A stretch of DNA of 64,000 nt from Costus lasius (lineage: Eukaryota; Streptophyta; Magnoliopsida; Zingiberales; Costaceae): positions 4,402,001-4,466,000 of the forward strand of contig JANVAS020000222.1 in the NCBI GenBank assembly GCA_027563935.2, given 5' to 3'. The translations under genes and the position numbers were made by a program. Below are positions 1-11,020 of the stretch, piece by piece. How positions within the stretch are numbered: position 1 is the first letter of the stretch; the number at the start of each line of letters is the position of its first letter. Below the pieces are notes generated by a model that had not been told where the DNA came from, ran no database searches, and worked only from the letters and a program-made list of their open reading frames with translations.

Positions 1-742
1 TTAAAGCTCCTCCAGCTGCAGTATCAACTGTGAGCCTTGTGTTGTAGTCCAGCCCATTGTAGAATGTACGAACCAAAACCCAAGTCTCTATTCCAAGGTG
101 TGGGCACATTCTTTGCAGCTCTTTGAATCTTTCCCAAGCCTCATATAAAGATTTTCCATCCTTCTACATAAAGCTGGTGATCTGATTCCTCAGTTGAATA
201 GTCTTGGAAGGAGGAAAGTATTTAGAAAGAAAGGCTTGTGACAATTTTGCCCATGTCCTTATTGAAGCTAAAGGTATTGTATGTAGTCATGCTCTCGTTC
301 TGTCCCTCAAAGAGAAGGGAAATAGTCTCAACCTGATATCATCAGTAGAAACACCATTAATTTTCAATGTATCGCAGTACTCTAAAAATATAGCAAGATG
401 CATGTTGGGGTCCTCGAGAGGAGAACCACTAAACTGATGTTATTGAACCATAGAAAGTAAAGTAGGTTTAATCTCAAAATTATTGGCCTCTATAATGGGC
501 CTAGCAATTCCTGATTGTAATCCATGAACGTAGGGAGCAGCATAATCTCTCAATGTTCTGTTATTGTTGTTGTTCCCCATAGATTGGGGTGCTTGATTAT
601 TGTCCAGGTCTAGTGGGATGTGCTCCATCTAGTTTTGATCTTCTTTTTGCTGAAATTATTTTTGTTTTCTCCTTCTTCTGAATGTCCGCTCTATCTCAAG
701 ATCTATTTCGAAGAATTCACTTGCTCTGGAGCTTCTTTGCAT
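1..742 (-). pseudogene. Athila-like gag, 5' part, decayed and cut by the window edge
   Basis: Retrotransposon capsid gene read leftwards. The best start is the ATG at 742-740, which opens a short stretch with the IDLEIERTFRRRR motif typical of Athila-type gag N-termini; a stop follows after about 28 codons. The frame at 628-440 carries RTLRDYAAPYVHGLQSGI and ANNFEIKPTLLSMVQ, the conserved Athila/Tat gag block. Positions 1-440 continue the homology, in broken frames, to the better gag at 15504-17812 (the segment at 1-60 matches 17129-17180). Stops and frameshifts make this a pseudogene. The rest of the element lies beyond the left edge, so nothing can be said about its pol. The lineage call rests on recognised motifs, not on a search. 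Confidence 0.8.
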
Positions 743-879
743 AAAAAGATGTCAGATACAATTGTAAAGCTCTAAGACAAATGACAAGTAGGAAGTAACA
801 AAAAATAATAGTAAAGTAAAAGAACTAACTAAAGTTTAGTCTACCAATCCTTAGAAATGTACTAATATCAACCGTTGTT

Positions 880-896
880 CCTCGGCAATGGTGCCA
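880..896 (-). other. Decayed tRNA-Asp primer-binding site of the left Athila-like element
   Basis: The plus strand reads CCTCGGCAATGGTGCCA. This equals the 3' end of plant tRNA-Asp (CCCCGGCAACGGCGCCA, intact in the second element at 17925-17941) except for three changes, all C to T on this strand. It lies 6 bp from the LTR edge, the same spacing as in the second element. Confidence 0.8.
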
Positions 897-902
897 AAAA
901 CT

Positions 903-2407
903 TGACATGTTCCACAAGCGCTCAGTTATGTCGAAGTAATACAAAAGGTTGTTGAACCCACAGGGAACAAGGTTAAGTACCAGAAAGTCTAAGTTTCAAT
1001 AGCTAAGCGAGCCAAAATAGGGTTTTTGCAATCTTATGTCGAAAACAAGAAATCAAATGCAACGACAAGAAGGGTATCTATATGAGAGAGATCGATACTT
1101 CTGTATCCACCACACTAACAAATCTAACTGCGATATAAGTGATATATTACAAGAGTTCACAATTTTGCATAAAGAACCTTCCCTAAGTTACAGGATGCCC
1201 CCTCTCGGTGGTACACCTTGGTGCTTATTTGGAATAACCTCCTACTCTAGCGGTGGATCATTCCAGATAAACCCAATGAGTTCAATGGAAGATTATATTA
1301 CCCTCGAGCGAAAACCAAGCACTCTCATGTCATGGATTCACAAGTTTTACCTAAGGAGTCCACCACCACGATCCTCCTCTCGGTCAAGATCGTGCTAGCT
1401 AAAACACGATATTACGCGGCCAAAGCAACATCATGAAATAAGTGCACAAGGTAAAATATACTCATATGAGCATCCAAATAACAAAATTGAATTAAAATAG
1501 AATGAAAGAAATCGTCAGTAGACTTCAACCAAGTCCCATAAAGGGTTTTACGCTATAATCGACATAAAAACTTGCAAGAATCTCTCTAAAAAGTCAGGAA
1601 TGTTATAATCCAAGGTTTCAAAGAGGAAGGAGAGGGTGAACCGAATAAAATCACCAAGAATCGTAAAGATCTAACACTTCAATCTCTCAAAATCGCTCCC
1701 GAAACACGTTGTCGCCTCTTCCGTTTGCCCTAGCCACTTCATCCGCCAATTTCTTGATGATTTGGAAATAATAGAAAGGGCTTTTACATTCTTTGGATTA
1801 ACCTCTCTATTAACTTTCCAAAACGTGTCTCCTTGTCTTTTTTGGACTTCTCTACGATTTGGAATTGAAGGAAAACCGAGCATGGGTCGGACTGTAGAGT
1901 TACAATCATGGGTGAACTCCGTCGGGTTCACCAGGTGGTGAAGTCTACTGTGCAGTCCTTCCAGGTAAGAATCACCGGTGAACCTCGCCGGGTTCACCTG
2001 CTGGTAAAGTATAATATAGATTTTTGTGGAAACTTCCTGTGAGAGAATCACGGGTGAACCCAGCTGGGTTCACCTACTAGTGAAGTGTTCTGTGGACTTT
2101 CAATCATCTGGCGAAAGCACCGGTGAACCCCATCGGGTTCACCTAGCCGTATTTTTTAAAGTAACTCCTATTGGGCTCAAATTTAATGTACAGCTTCGTC
2201 CTCAAGTTAGGAATCACCCCATGACTTTAGAATCTTCAAAAGACTTCAAAATTGAATGATTTTACTTCCAATTCCACAAAAATGAGAGAAAGTAAAGATT
2301 CTGAAGCAATCAAGTATATAAGTCTAAATGGAGTATAAAATCACTAAAATAGGCCTAATTTTGAGATGAAATAACACTAGAAATTACTGTTAAAATGCAA
2401 GATATCA
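903..2407 (-). repeat. 5' LTR of the left Athila-like element
   Basis: The 1505-bp unit begins TGACATG next to the PBS and ends TATCA. The second Athila LTR, 1464 bp, begins TGATAGC and also ends TATCA. Immediately to the right the copia RNase H reading resumes in mid-sequence, so the element inserted into a copia pol. The other LTR is outside the window, so the target-site duplication (probably AATAA at 2408-2412) cannot be confirmed. The LTR contains four 22-bp palindromes (separate entry). Confidence 0.8.
1911..2143. repeat. Four 22-bp palindromes in the Athila LTR
   Basis: Palindromes lie at 1911-1932, 1977-1998, 2053-2074 and 2122-2143, spaced 66, 76 and 69 bp. Each starts GGTGAAC and ends GGTTCACC. 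The copy at 2053-2074 is a perfect inverted repeat; in the others only the central four to six bases vary. They sit in a weak repeat of about 70 bp with a shared 'GGTGAAGT' or 'GGTAAAGT' segment. Confidence 0.85.
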
Positions 2408-3011
2408 AATAACTAGCCGATACCAATCCAATCCAGGTCTGCAGCACTGGGTGGCTGTAAAGAATATCCTGAAGTATCTGAGAAGAACTAAGGATTTGTT
2501 CATAGTCTATGGGGGACAAAAAGAGCTTAGTGTTCAGGGCTATATTGATGAGTCGTTCCAGTCAGACCCTGATGACTTCAGATCACAGGCAGGCTATGTG
2601 TTCAAGTTGAATGGAGGCACCGTATACTAGAAAAGCTTCAAGCATTCCACTATAGTTGATTCTATAACTGAGGCTGAGTATGTTGCCACTTCTCAGGCAG
2701 CCAAAGAAGCCATTTGGATAAGAAAGTTCATTTCTGAGCTTCAAGTGGTTCCAACCGCTGTGGATCCAATTGAGTTCTCTTGTGACAACAATGGAGCGAT
2801 TGCACAGGCAAAAGAATCACGGTCTCATCAAAAGTCTAAACAAATACTCAGGAGATTTCACCTGATCAGAGAGATCATTGACCGAGGTGATATCAAGATT
2901 AGCACAGTTGACACCGACAACAATCTAGCAGACCCACTGACCAAGGCTTTGGCACAGCAGAAGCATGATGGTCATGCCCTAGATATGGGGTTAAGATTTC
3001 TTGATAACTAG
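2408..3011 (+). pseudogene. copia-B pol fragment (end of RT and RNase H)
   Basis: C-terminal part of an Angela-type Ty1/copia polyprotein, about 200 codons. Readable motifs are SRYQSNP and HWVAVKNILKYLRRTKD, then the RNase H segments EAEYVATSQAAKEAIWIRKF, CDNNGAIAQAKESRSHQKSK and NNLADPLTKAL, with a stop after GLRFLDN. RNase H normally removes RNA from the RNA:DNA hybrid during reverse transcription. The upstream part is cut off by the Athila insertion at 2407. An in-frame TAG at 2628-2630 replaces a tryptophan codon found in the two copia-A copies. It is followed by a polypurine tract and LTR, so it is the true 3' end of an element. Confidence 0.9.
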
Positions 3012-3015
3012 GTCT

Positions 3016-3032
3016 AAGTGCAAGTGGGAGAT
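3016..3032 (+). other. Polypurine tract of copia-B
   Basis: AAGTGCAAGTGGGAGAT directly precedes the LTR. The same string occurs at the same place in the copia-A element (47773-47789). Expected role: plus-strand DNA priming. Confidence 0.85.
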
Positions 3033-5092
3033 TATTGGTGTATATGCCCTTAGGACCAGTTGTTGGTCTATCTTATGTACTATATGACATTGATATCTTA
3101 TATATATCATTCTGGCATTGTCATTATTATCTTATGTTTACATCTGTGAATATATACTTACATAATAATATCCTTGGAGACAGATTGTATCTATGCTCAA
3201 ACTCTATCCCTAGTCAAGTACCTGAGTGGATATAGGATATCTCTGGTACATGTAAGACTGGTATATAGGCTGGTTAGGCACAAGGTGCTAACGCAAGCAT
3301 ATGGGTATATCAGTGGTAGATATACTGGATCGACCTACTGTGAGGCTCTAACTTGGTGTCATGAGTTAACCTCACAAGTGATAGGAGATGCATTGATCCT
3401 TTGACTTAAGGTCATTGACTCTTCCATATGGTTAGGGACATGGTTTGATACAACCTAACATCTCACCATAGTTGGAAGGTCATAACGGTTGTCATTTAGT
3501 ATGTTATGACCCATATGAGAAGATCAATGGACAGATATAAGATGTACCCCTTCCTAAGGGAAGCTTGATATCCATGGGGCCCCCCTATGGTTCTATGACT
3601 GAAAGTGTGTGGCCACACCCAATGAGAACCTGATTTAGTCATAACCATAAGATGGGGATGTTAATGTTGATATTAGTTTGGCAAAGGGACTGTAATGCAT
3701 TGGTACCTTGTTGCGATGATGGGGATGTTAATGTTGATATCCATTCTGAAGACTTGGGTAGCAGCGATGCTAGGTGCCACTCACTGCTTGTGATGACCTA
3801 AGTTCATCACTACCAACGTCAGAGGAACCTACAGGGTCGCACACCTTGATGCTCGAGTTTTCGTATTGATCGGGTAGCCTTTGGATCGAGTTATTTCATA
3901 ACTCGAATCTATTTGGGAGATTTCATCAACGCCAATGGGCTTGATGAGATGGAAGAAGCTTATTGGAGCCAAACTTCATTTTTGGCATATTGACCAAAAA
4001 TTAACCATGGTTAGCCTCATTTGACCTTGGGTTACATTGGATTGGATCTAATGACTTGGTTAACATGCATAATGAAGTTTTGGCTAGGCCCATTACCCAA
4101 TGGGGCTTGCTAATAAGTTGTAGTGAAGAGACAAGTGGGCTTAAGTATATAATGGGGAAGAATTAATGGCATTGGTGCATGTAGAGTTCTAGTTGGACTA
4201 GGATTGGCGTCTATGGCCATGATTAGTATCTTCCAAGTGATTGATTGAGATTATATTTGATTTAATCACTTGAGATATTAATTGGATTGTGATAGGTGCA
4301 TGCGGGCTAATTATTTATATAATCAGTGTCCTAATTAAATTAGGACATGCGCCCATGACACATTAGGCAATTTATCATGATGCTTTGACTAGGTCTTGGT
4401 GCATGTATGGAATTATTGCCTCATAAGGTATGATGTGGGAACATATGGCATGGGCTTGCTTAGGCAAGGCTTAGGCGCATATGGAATTAAGGATTTGATC
4501 AAGATAATTGATTGGATAATTCCCTTAATTCAAGCCCTAATCACCTACACTTTCCATACAACCCCAAACCGCCTCTTCATGCTATTTAAGTGACCCTAGC
4601 CGAACCCTTTTGGGACACAATTTCATGGAGGCATGGACAACAAAGGGGGCGAATGCTAGGGATCCATAGAGCTTCTTCTTCCATCAAGGCCGCAAGCTTC
4701 TTCCTTCTTCCTCCTCTTGGTGGCAGTAAGGGCTTTGACTTGGCGGCTTCTTCCATCCTTCTTCCACCTTGGCGCATCCTCTCTTGGTGGTGGCGCAAGT
4801 GATCTAGGAAGGCTCTCCCTTGACGTGGATCTTCTTCTCGAGGCTAGCACCGGGCATGGAAGAAGAGAACTCAAGCATCGGCTGTGTGCAGGACTATAGA
4901 GGGCGAACACTTGGGTGCCTACATCTCTTCTCCATCAATTGCTTTGAGGTACTATCTCTTACTCACCGTGTCGACTCCCTCGCTTGACTCAATCTTCTGG
5001 GTTTTTGGGACTGGCGTGTTTCGGGGATTTGCTTCTGTTGTATGTATTTGTGTATGTATGTAAAATTTTAAAATCCCCAGGGTTTCTCAACA
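3033..5092 (+). repeat. copia-B LTR (3' LTR of the pol fragment)
   Basis: The 2060-bp LTR starts TATTGGTGTATATGCCC right after the polypurine tract; the expected TG has become TA. It ends CTCAACA. From about 3420 onward it matches, inverted, the LTR at 9313-11020 (for example 3770-3850 against 10560-10640). A TATA-like TATTTAAG lies at 4583-4590. Small ORFs inside it, such as those at 4586-4910, are not supported as genes. Confidence 0.85.
4583..4590 (+). promoter_or_regulatory. Probable TATA element in the copia-B LTR
   Basis: TATTTAAG about 500 bp before the LTR end. The inverted copy has TATAAAAG at the equivalent place (9831-9838). Confidence 0.45.
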
Positions 5093-6560
5093 TCTACATG
5101 TGCCTACCCCATGTCATGAAAAATATTTCAAAAAATTTTATGCCATGAATTTTCTATTGAAAATTAATTTCTTTTAATTTTTTCCTCTTAATCGTCTTCT
5201 AGTAATTTACCCTTCCTTGTGCTCATGGTTTAGACCCATGACGCAAGACTCATAGGAGATTTTTGGGGCATGCCCTAATCTCTATGGGGTAAGGATTGCA
5301 AGGGCGACTACCCTTTGTAGATTCCTGAGAGGGGCGAAACACTATAGAAGGATGATATAGAGTCGCTGAAAATTAATCGAAAGGGTTTTATGAAAAACTA
5401 TAAGTGATTACTTGTTGATTTTTCATAGCATGTAGAATTGCATGAGGAGCTTTGTTTTTACATTATGTTGTGATCAAAGTTAAGCCCTTAATTGCCATGC
5501 CTGTGATGTATCATTGTGAGGCCTGCGTGCTGACTTTCAATTATGTATTTCAAATTCTATTTTGTAATTAAATTGAAGACTTTAATGACATCTCATGGCA
5601 TTCTCTATATCTCTCCCTTGCCCATCTCTCAAGGTGGCGCCACTCTGATCTAGCCAAAACCTAAGGTGGCTTCTAAACCTATGGGCACATCTAAGGGGTT
5701 TAGCGGCTAGGGTTAGGGTTGGCATATCTCACCTCCTAAGGTGGCTCATCCCCTTCTTTGACCTAACCTCGAGTGGCTTCTAGGGTTACCTAGATAGTTC
5801 ACTTAAGGGGTGATGGTTGAATAAGAAGATGGTGCAACCTAGTCAAGTAAGGGGGATGACCTTCATCCTCAACCGAACCTTCATGGCTTCTAGGTTTCCT
5901 AGTGGCACATGCATGAGTTCAAGGGCTGATGATGAAGGAAAGGCAACCTAAAGGGGCTGATCTTATTCTTTGACCAAACCTTGATGCATTCTAGGTCTCT
6001 TAATGGCACATCTTGAGGTTCAAGGGTTGAGGAAGAGGATTGGTGCTCCAAGTTTGCATAGGGGCTGATCTTCCATCATTAGCCGAGAGCTTGAAGATCC
6101 TTTGGATGCTTTTTAAGTTCAAGGACTGATGAAGGAAGATAGAGCACGAAGGATGCTTGATGGCACATCCAAGCAAAGGGGGCGCACCTCTAGGTGGCGC
6201 ACCTTGCAAGGGATGTGTCGTATCAAGCAATGAGGTGAGATACCTAGAGAGGGATGGTGCATCCATGTTTGGCTAAACCCTGGACAGAGTCTAGGGTTTA
6301 CAAGCTATCTTGGAGGAAGAGACTCGGGCTAGCCGAACCTAAAGGGACATCTCAGGTTTTCTAGATGGTGCCCTTAGGGTTCGTGAGCTGACCCATGGAG
6401 CTGAAGACCTAGGTGGCACACCTCGGGGCCTTGGAGCAGAGCCCTTAGGGCACTCAGGGATGAGCTAAGGAATTATTGGCTTGAGCCCATGGCTCAAAAG
6501 CCCTTGGTAGTGCTAGGTGGCTAGGACTAGGTCTAGGGGCTTGTTACCCATGTATGGGCT
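5093..6560 (+). other. copia-B leader-like sequence, plus orientation, non-coding
   Basis: No convincing ORF. Positions 5388-5580 match, inverted, 7130-7250; 6340-6430 matches around 6930-7010. Since the inverted copy follows a copia-B LTR and PBS, this is the untranslated leader of that family. However, no initiator-Met PBS follows the LTR at 5092, so either that stretch was lost or this leader belongs to another copy. The stretch has a loose internal repetition of 'ggcttctagg...ggcaca' phrases. Confidence 0.6.
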
Positions 6561-7378
6561 TTGATCACATCATATTTATTGTTTCTGCTTGATGGGGGTA
6601 GAGACCAAGACCCATGCAAATATAAGTGGAGGCTAAGGCTACCCTAGTTTATGGGTATTCTAAGGCACCCTTGCATTGCATGCATCATGTAGCTACATAT
6701 GGTAGGTTTTGTATTTTTCTTTTAATGAGGGTTTTTGAGGTCTCATCATCTTAGTTTTATCATATGTCTAACAATATAGGCATGCAATCCTATAGTGATA
6801 ACATAATGATAAAACATCATAGGCATGCTTTGCTTTAGCAGATAATGAAAACAGTAAAAGGATGATGTCATCATAGCCCATTCAAGACATTGAACTGACC
6901 TCTAGCTTGGTCTTCAAGGTTGGCTCTAAGGTTCCACCACACCATGGTTTAGCTCACAAACCCTAGAGGTACCTTTAGGGAAACCCTGAAAGCACACTCC
7001 ATGGTTCGGCCAATGCCATGGGCCTCCTCCAAGGAAGATGCGCCACCAAGCATGCGCCAAGATCTTGTAGGATGCACCCCCTAATCTTCATCATTTAATT
7101 ACAAAAAGGAAAAAGAAAAGCGGCATGCAGGCCTCACAAGTATACATCACAGGCATGCAAAGGGGCTTGACTAATGATCACAACATCATGCACAAACAAG
7201 GTACTTACTCATGCAATTCTATATGCTCATGAAAAACTTAAAATCTAAAATTTTAGTTTCTCATAAAACAAGTCTTTCTTCCTCATCATCTTATCACAGA
7301 TCTATTGATTATTTGAAATTATGTTTCATGATGATTTTATAGACCCTATCAGCTGGCAATTTTGTCAGATCAAGAGAC
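6561..7378 (-). other. copia-B leader, minus orientation, interrupted by a solo LTR
   Basis: Non-coding leader that continues, after removal of the solo LTR 7384-9054, into 9060-9299 and the PBS. It is the inverted counterpart of 5388-6560; the fusion of the two leaders lies somewhere in 6500-6900. No gag coding was found. Confidence 0.6.
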
Positions 7379-7383
7379 CCGGC
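7379..7383. repeat. Target-site duplication CCGGC (left)
   Basis: CCGGC here and at 9055-9059 flanks the solo LTR exactly. Confidence 0.9.
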
Positions 7384-9054
7384 TGTAGTGAACCCCTTTC
7401 ATGAGGGGTGCGAAACCCTAAAGTGGCGCAACATGATAGGCAGCGGATTCAAGGGTCGAAGAGCATGCATTATATGATCAACTTTCGAAACATGAATAGA
7501 GAAGATGCGATTCATACCATAGCCATTTCAAGATGGCGCCTTGGAAGCAAGAGAACAACGAAGGTCTCCTCCAAATCGTCACACACAAGATGAGCGACGG
7601 CTTGCTTCTTGTCGTCCCTTGTGCTAGCAAGGATCGACCAAGATGTCTTTGATCGAAAGGAAAGGGATGGAGATGTCGATCTCTCTTGGCCGAATCTTCC
7701 TCTATGCTTCAAGTTGTCGCCGCACACCCAAGAGTGTCAAGAGGAATGAGTTTTAGTGACGAGAATAGAGAACCCTCTATTCGAACGTGAGCCATCTCCA
7801 AGTGGAGATCATGGTTACTAAAAATAGCAACCACTCATCGCTCCAATGTTCACGCCAAGTGAACATGTCGCCACGCCTTGAACCATGCGCTCATTTCATG
7901 AGCTGGTTCAATTTGGTTCGGTTTAAGAACCAATCAAGCCAAGCAATCAAGTCTAGATCTCAAATAAACCCTAAGGCTCCAGATCTAACCGTTGATCTCT
8001 TGATGCTTCTGATCTCACCGATCTAGCATCTATTCTCTCGATCGAAGCTTACCGATCTCAAGCCCTAATCAATCAAACATGATCAGACCAGATCTCACTT
8101 ACAATCAGAGATCAAATCCCTTTAAACTGAACTTAAACAATTCAGTCCACACGATCTGACTTAAGTAAGCCATATCATCAAATTGTGCGACCCTGAGGGT
8201 TTCCTTTAAATGTCGGTAACGATAACTCACGTTATCACGATCAGTGAGGGGTATCTAGCAACACATCACTATCTCCCGATATAAAGGAAAGAGTCTTCCA
8301 AGACTACACCCAAAATACAGCACAAGCGTGAATCAACTTCACTAAGCATACATATTTCCTTTGCCACTGGATGTTCTTATTGGACAAGCGTGTCAAGCTT
8401 GTAATTCCAATATGATGAGCATGATTAGATCAGATGATCACAGTCACCCGGGTATGGCCATACACTTTCTCAATCATCTCATCCAGGGGGCCCTTTAGAA
8501 CATCACACTCCTTAAACAAGGAGACGGCAATCCTATGTCTATCACTAGTGCCCTAACATGACTCAAGCTCACCATCCAAGATAGTCTATAATCATTATGT
8601 TTCAAATGATATTGAACTACCTCAAAACAATGACAATCATCATTTAGAAAACACAAGTGATCTCAAGTCAGAGGAAATGTGCCACTTGATACAATCAAGG
8701 ATTATTCACATTGTGACAAGCAACTGAATATCCTAGTAGGGTCTGTCCGGTACATCCAATGTACCCATGAGTCTACATCTTATTCCATGCTCGAAGCATC
8801 CTATAAGATTAGAACACATATTAGTCTTAACCATATCAAGGCTGTCTCATGTTCACCAAGATACATCGACTAAGGACATATAGCATGTCAGCCTAGCTGA
8901 ACAGCATTGAGACATTATTCAGAAGTACACTTATTACAGCAGACAAGGTAACAAACTGAATAACAACCATGCCTTTATAAACACAAGAGTTTATTACATG
9001 ATACTGTTACAATCCCAAGGCCTCAAACATTAGGCTTAAGGGCATACCCCAACA
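7384..9054 (-). mobile_element. copia-A solo LTR 1
   Basis: 1671 bp, reverse orientation: starts TGTAGTGAACCCC and ends TACCCCAACA, the complement of the family's TGTTGGGGTATGCCC start. Flanked by perfect CCGGC duplications with no internal region, so it is a solo LTR left by recombination between the two LTRs of a former element. It lies within the leader of the minus-strand copia-B copy. The 64-codon ORF inside (8679-8873) recurs in the other minus-oriented LTRs and merely reflects shared DNA. Confidence 0.95.
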
Positions 9055-9299
9055 CCGGCCAGTCCGAAGACACAATGCCCGTCCTACTTGACAAAACTAT
9101 GTGTGTCTTCGATCTTAAATCAATCAACAAAAATAATCATTCAATAATTCAAAAGAAATTGAATAGAAGATAGGAAGCAAAGACCTACAATTTTTCTACT
9201 TAGAAAAACATGTGCCATATACATGCAATTTGCAAAAAATGAAATATGACATGTGAGCATAGAGAAAAGCATAGAAACATCGTTCGAGGCTCGCAAGTT

Positions 9300-9311
9300 G
9301 CTCTGATACCA
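9300..9311 (-). other. Initiator-Met tRNA primer-binding site of copia-B
   Basis: GCTCTGATACCA on the plus strand is the complement of TGGTATCAGAGC. It lies one base from the LTR edge at 9313. 9060-9299 is the adjoining leader. Confidence 0.9.
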
Positions 9312-9312
9312 C

Positions 9313-11020
9313 TGTTGGAAAACCCCGGGGATATTTTACAAATTTTAACATTACAGATTACATACGCAGCGGAAGAATATCCCAGAAATAGGCCAGTCCC
9401 AAAAACCCAGTGAAGATTGTCTTGCGAGGAAGTCGACATGATGATATAGTAAGTACCTAGAGCAAGAGGATGCCGATGTCGAGGTAGTCGCCCAAGTGTT
9501 CGCCCTCTGCAGTCTCACACACACGAATTCCTCAAGTCTTCTTCTTCCACGCTCGGTGCTAGCCTCGGGAAGAAGATCCATGCTTTAAGAGAGCCTCTTG
9601 ATCATTTTGCGCCTACCACCAAGGAGAAGTGGCAACAAGGGAAGAAGAGGAAGAAGATGCCGCAAGTCTTCTTCCTTCTTTGCGCCAAAGAAGGGAAAAG
9701 AAAAAGAGGACTTCGGCTTTGATGGAAGAGGAAGAGGAAAGCTCCAAGAACCCTAAGCCTTTCGGCCCTCTTCTTGTCTACATGCTTTCAAGAGAATTCG
9801 TGTCAAGAGGGGGGGGGCGGCTAGGTGGTTCTTTTATAGCACTAAGAGGCGGTTAGGGTAATTAGGAAGGTCTAGGCGATTTTGCTTTGAATGAGGAGTT
9901 TATTTAATCAAATAAGTTGATTAAATCTTTCATCCATATGCGCCAATGCCTTGCCTAAGCAAGCATGCGCCTAAAATCTTCTTAATGTGGTAAAGTTCCT
10001 ATCAAATCGCAAAGACCATGTCAAAGCATGATAGAAGTTTCCTAATGGGGTGTGGGCGCAAGTCCTAATCCAATTAGGACTCTTAATTATGTTAAGAATC
10101 AGCCCACTTGCACCTTATTATATCTCAATTAATATCTCAAGTGATTAGATCAAATCCTAATCCAATTTGATTACTTGGAAATACCATATATGTGATATGC
10201 GCCAATCCTAGTCCAACTAGGATTCTTCATGCGCCAATGAGATAATATTCTCCCCATTATACCCTTTAAGCCTCTAATCTCTTCATTACAACATATTAGT
10301 AAGCCCTATTGGGTAATGGGCCTAGCCCAAGGTTCATTATGCATGTTAACCAAGCCATTGGATCCAATCCAATTTAACCCACGGTCAAATAAGGCTAACC
10401 ATGGTTAATTTGGTCAATATGCCAAAAATGGAACTTGGCCCTAATAAGTTTCTTCCATCTCATCAGGCCCATTGGCGCTGATGAAATCTCCCAAATAGAT
10501 CCGAGTTATCCAATAACTCGATCTAAAGGCTACCTGATCAATACGAAAACTCGAGTATCAAGGTGTGTGACCTTGTAGGATCCTCTGACGTTGGCAGTGA
10601 TGAACTTAGGACATCACAAGCAATGAGTGGCACCTAGCAGTGCATCGCTGCTACCCAAGTCATCGGAATGGATATCGACATCGACATCCCCATCATCGCA
10701 ACTAGGTACAGATACATTATTGTCCCTTTGCCAAATTGATATCTAATTGGACAAGTGTGTCATCACTTGTTTTCACCCAATCACATGGTCATGACTAAAT
10801 CAAGTTCTCACCTGGGTATGGCCATACACTTTCAGTCATAGAACCATAGAGGAGCTCCATAGATATCAAGCTTCCCTTAGGAAGGGGCAAATCCTCTGTC
10901 TCTATATTGACCTTCTCATATGGGTCGTGACATACTCAATGACAACCATTATTACCTCCCAACTATGGCGAGGTGTTAGGTTGTATCAAAGCATGTCCCT
11001 AACCATATAGAATCTTGGTG
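9313..11020 (-). repeat. copia-B 5' LTR, truncated at its U3 end
   Basis: Starts TGTTGGAAAACCCC next to the PBS and matches the inverted LTR at 3420-5092 until about 11010-11030, where homology stops just after the 'ccctaaccatat' segment. Roughly 350-400 bp of the LTR are missing, and Athila 3' sequence follows. A canonical TATAAAAG on the minus strand lies at 9831-9838. The ORF at 9629-9856 is low-complexity antisense of the LTR and is not supported. Confidence 0.8.
9831..9838 (-). promoter_or_regulatory. TATA box of the copia-B LTR
   Basis: Minus-strand TATAAAAG about 520 bp from the LTR 3' end, matching the position of TATTTAAG in the other copy. Confidence 0.55.

Noticed and set aside
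4586..4910. Short ORFs on both strands in the copia-B LTR
   Set aside because: Low-complexity, overlapping, inside an LTR and not kept in the inverted copy.
8679..8873. A 64-codon ORF recurring at 8679, 26623, 37109 and 44490
   Set aside because: It lies antisense in copia-A LTRs and recurs only because the LTRs are copies; the plus-oriented LTRs do not preserve it as a gene.
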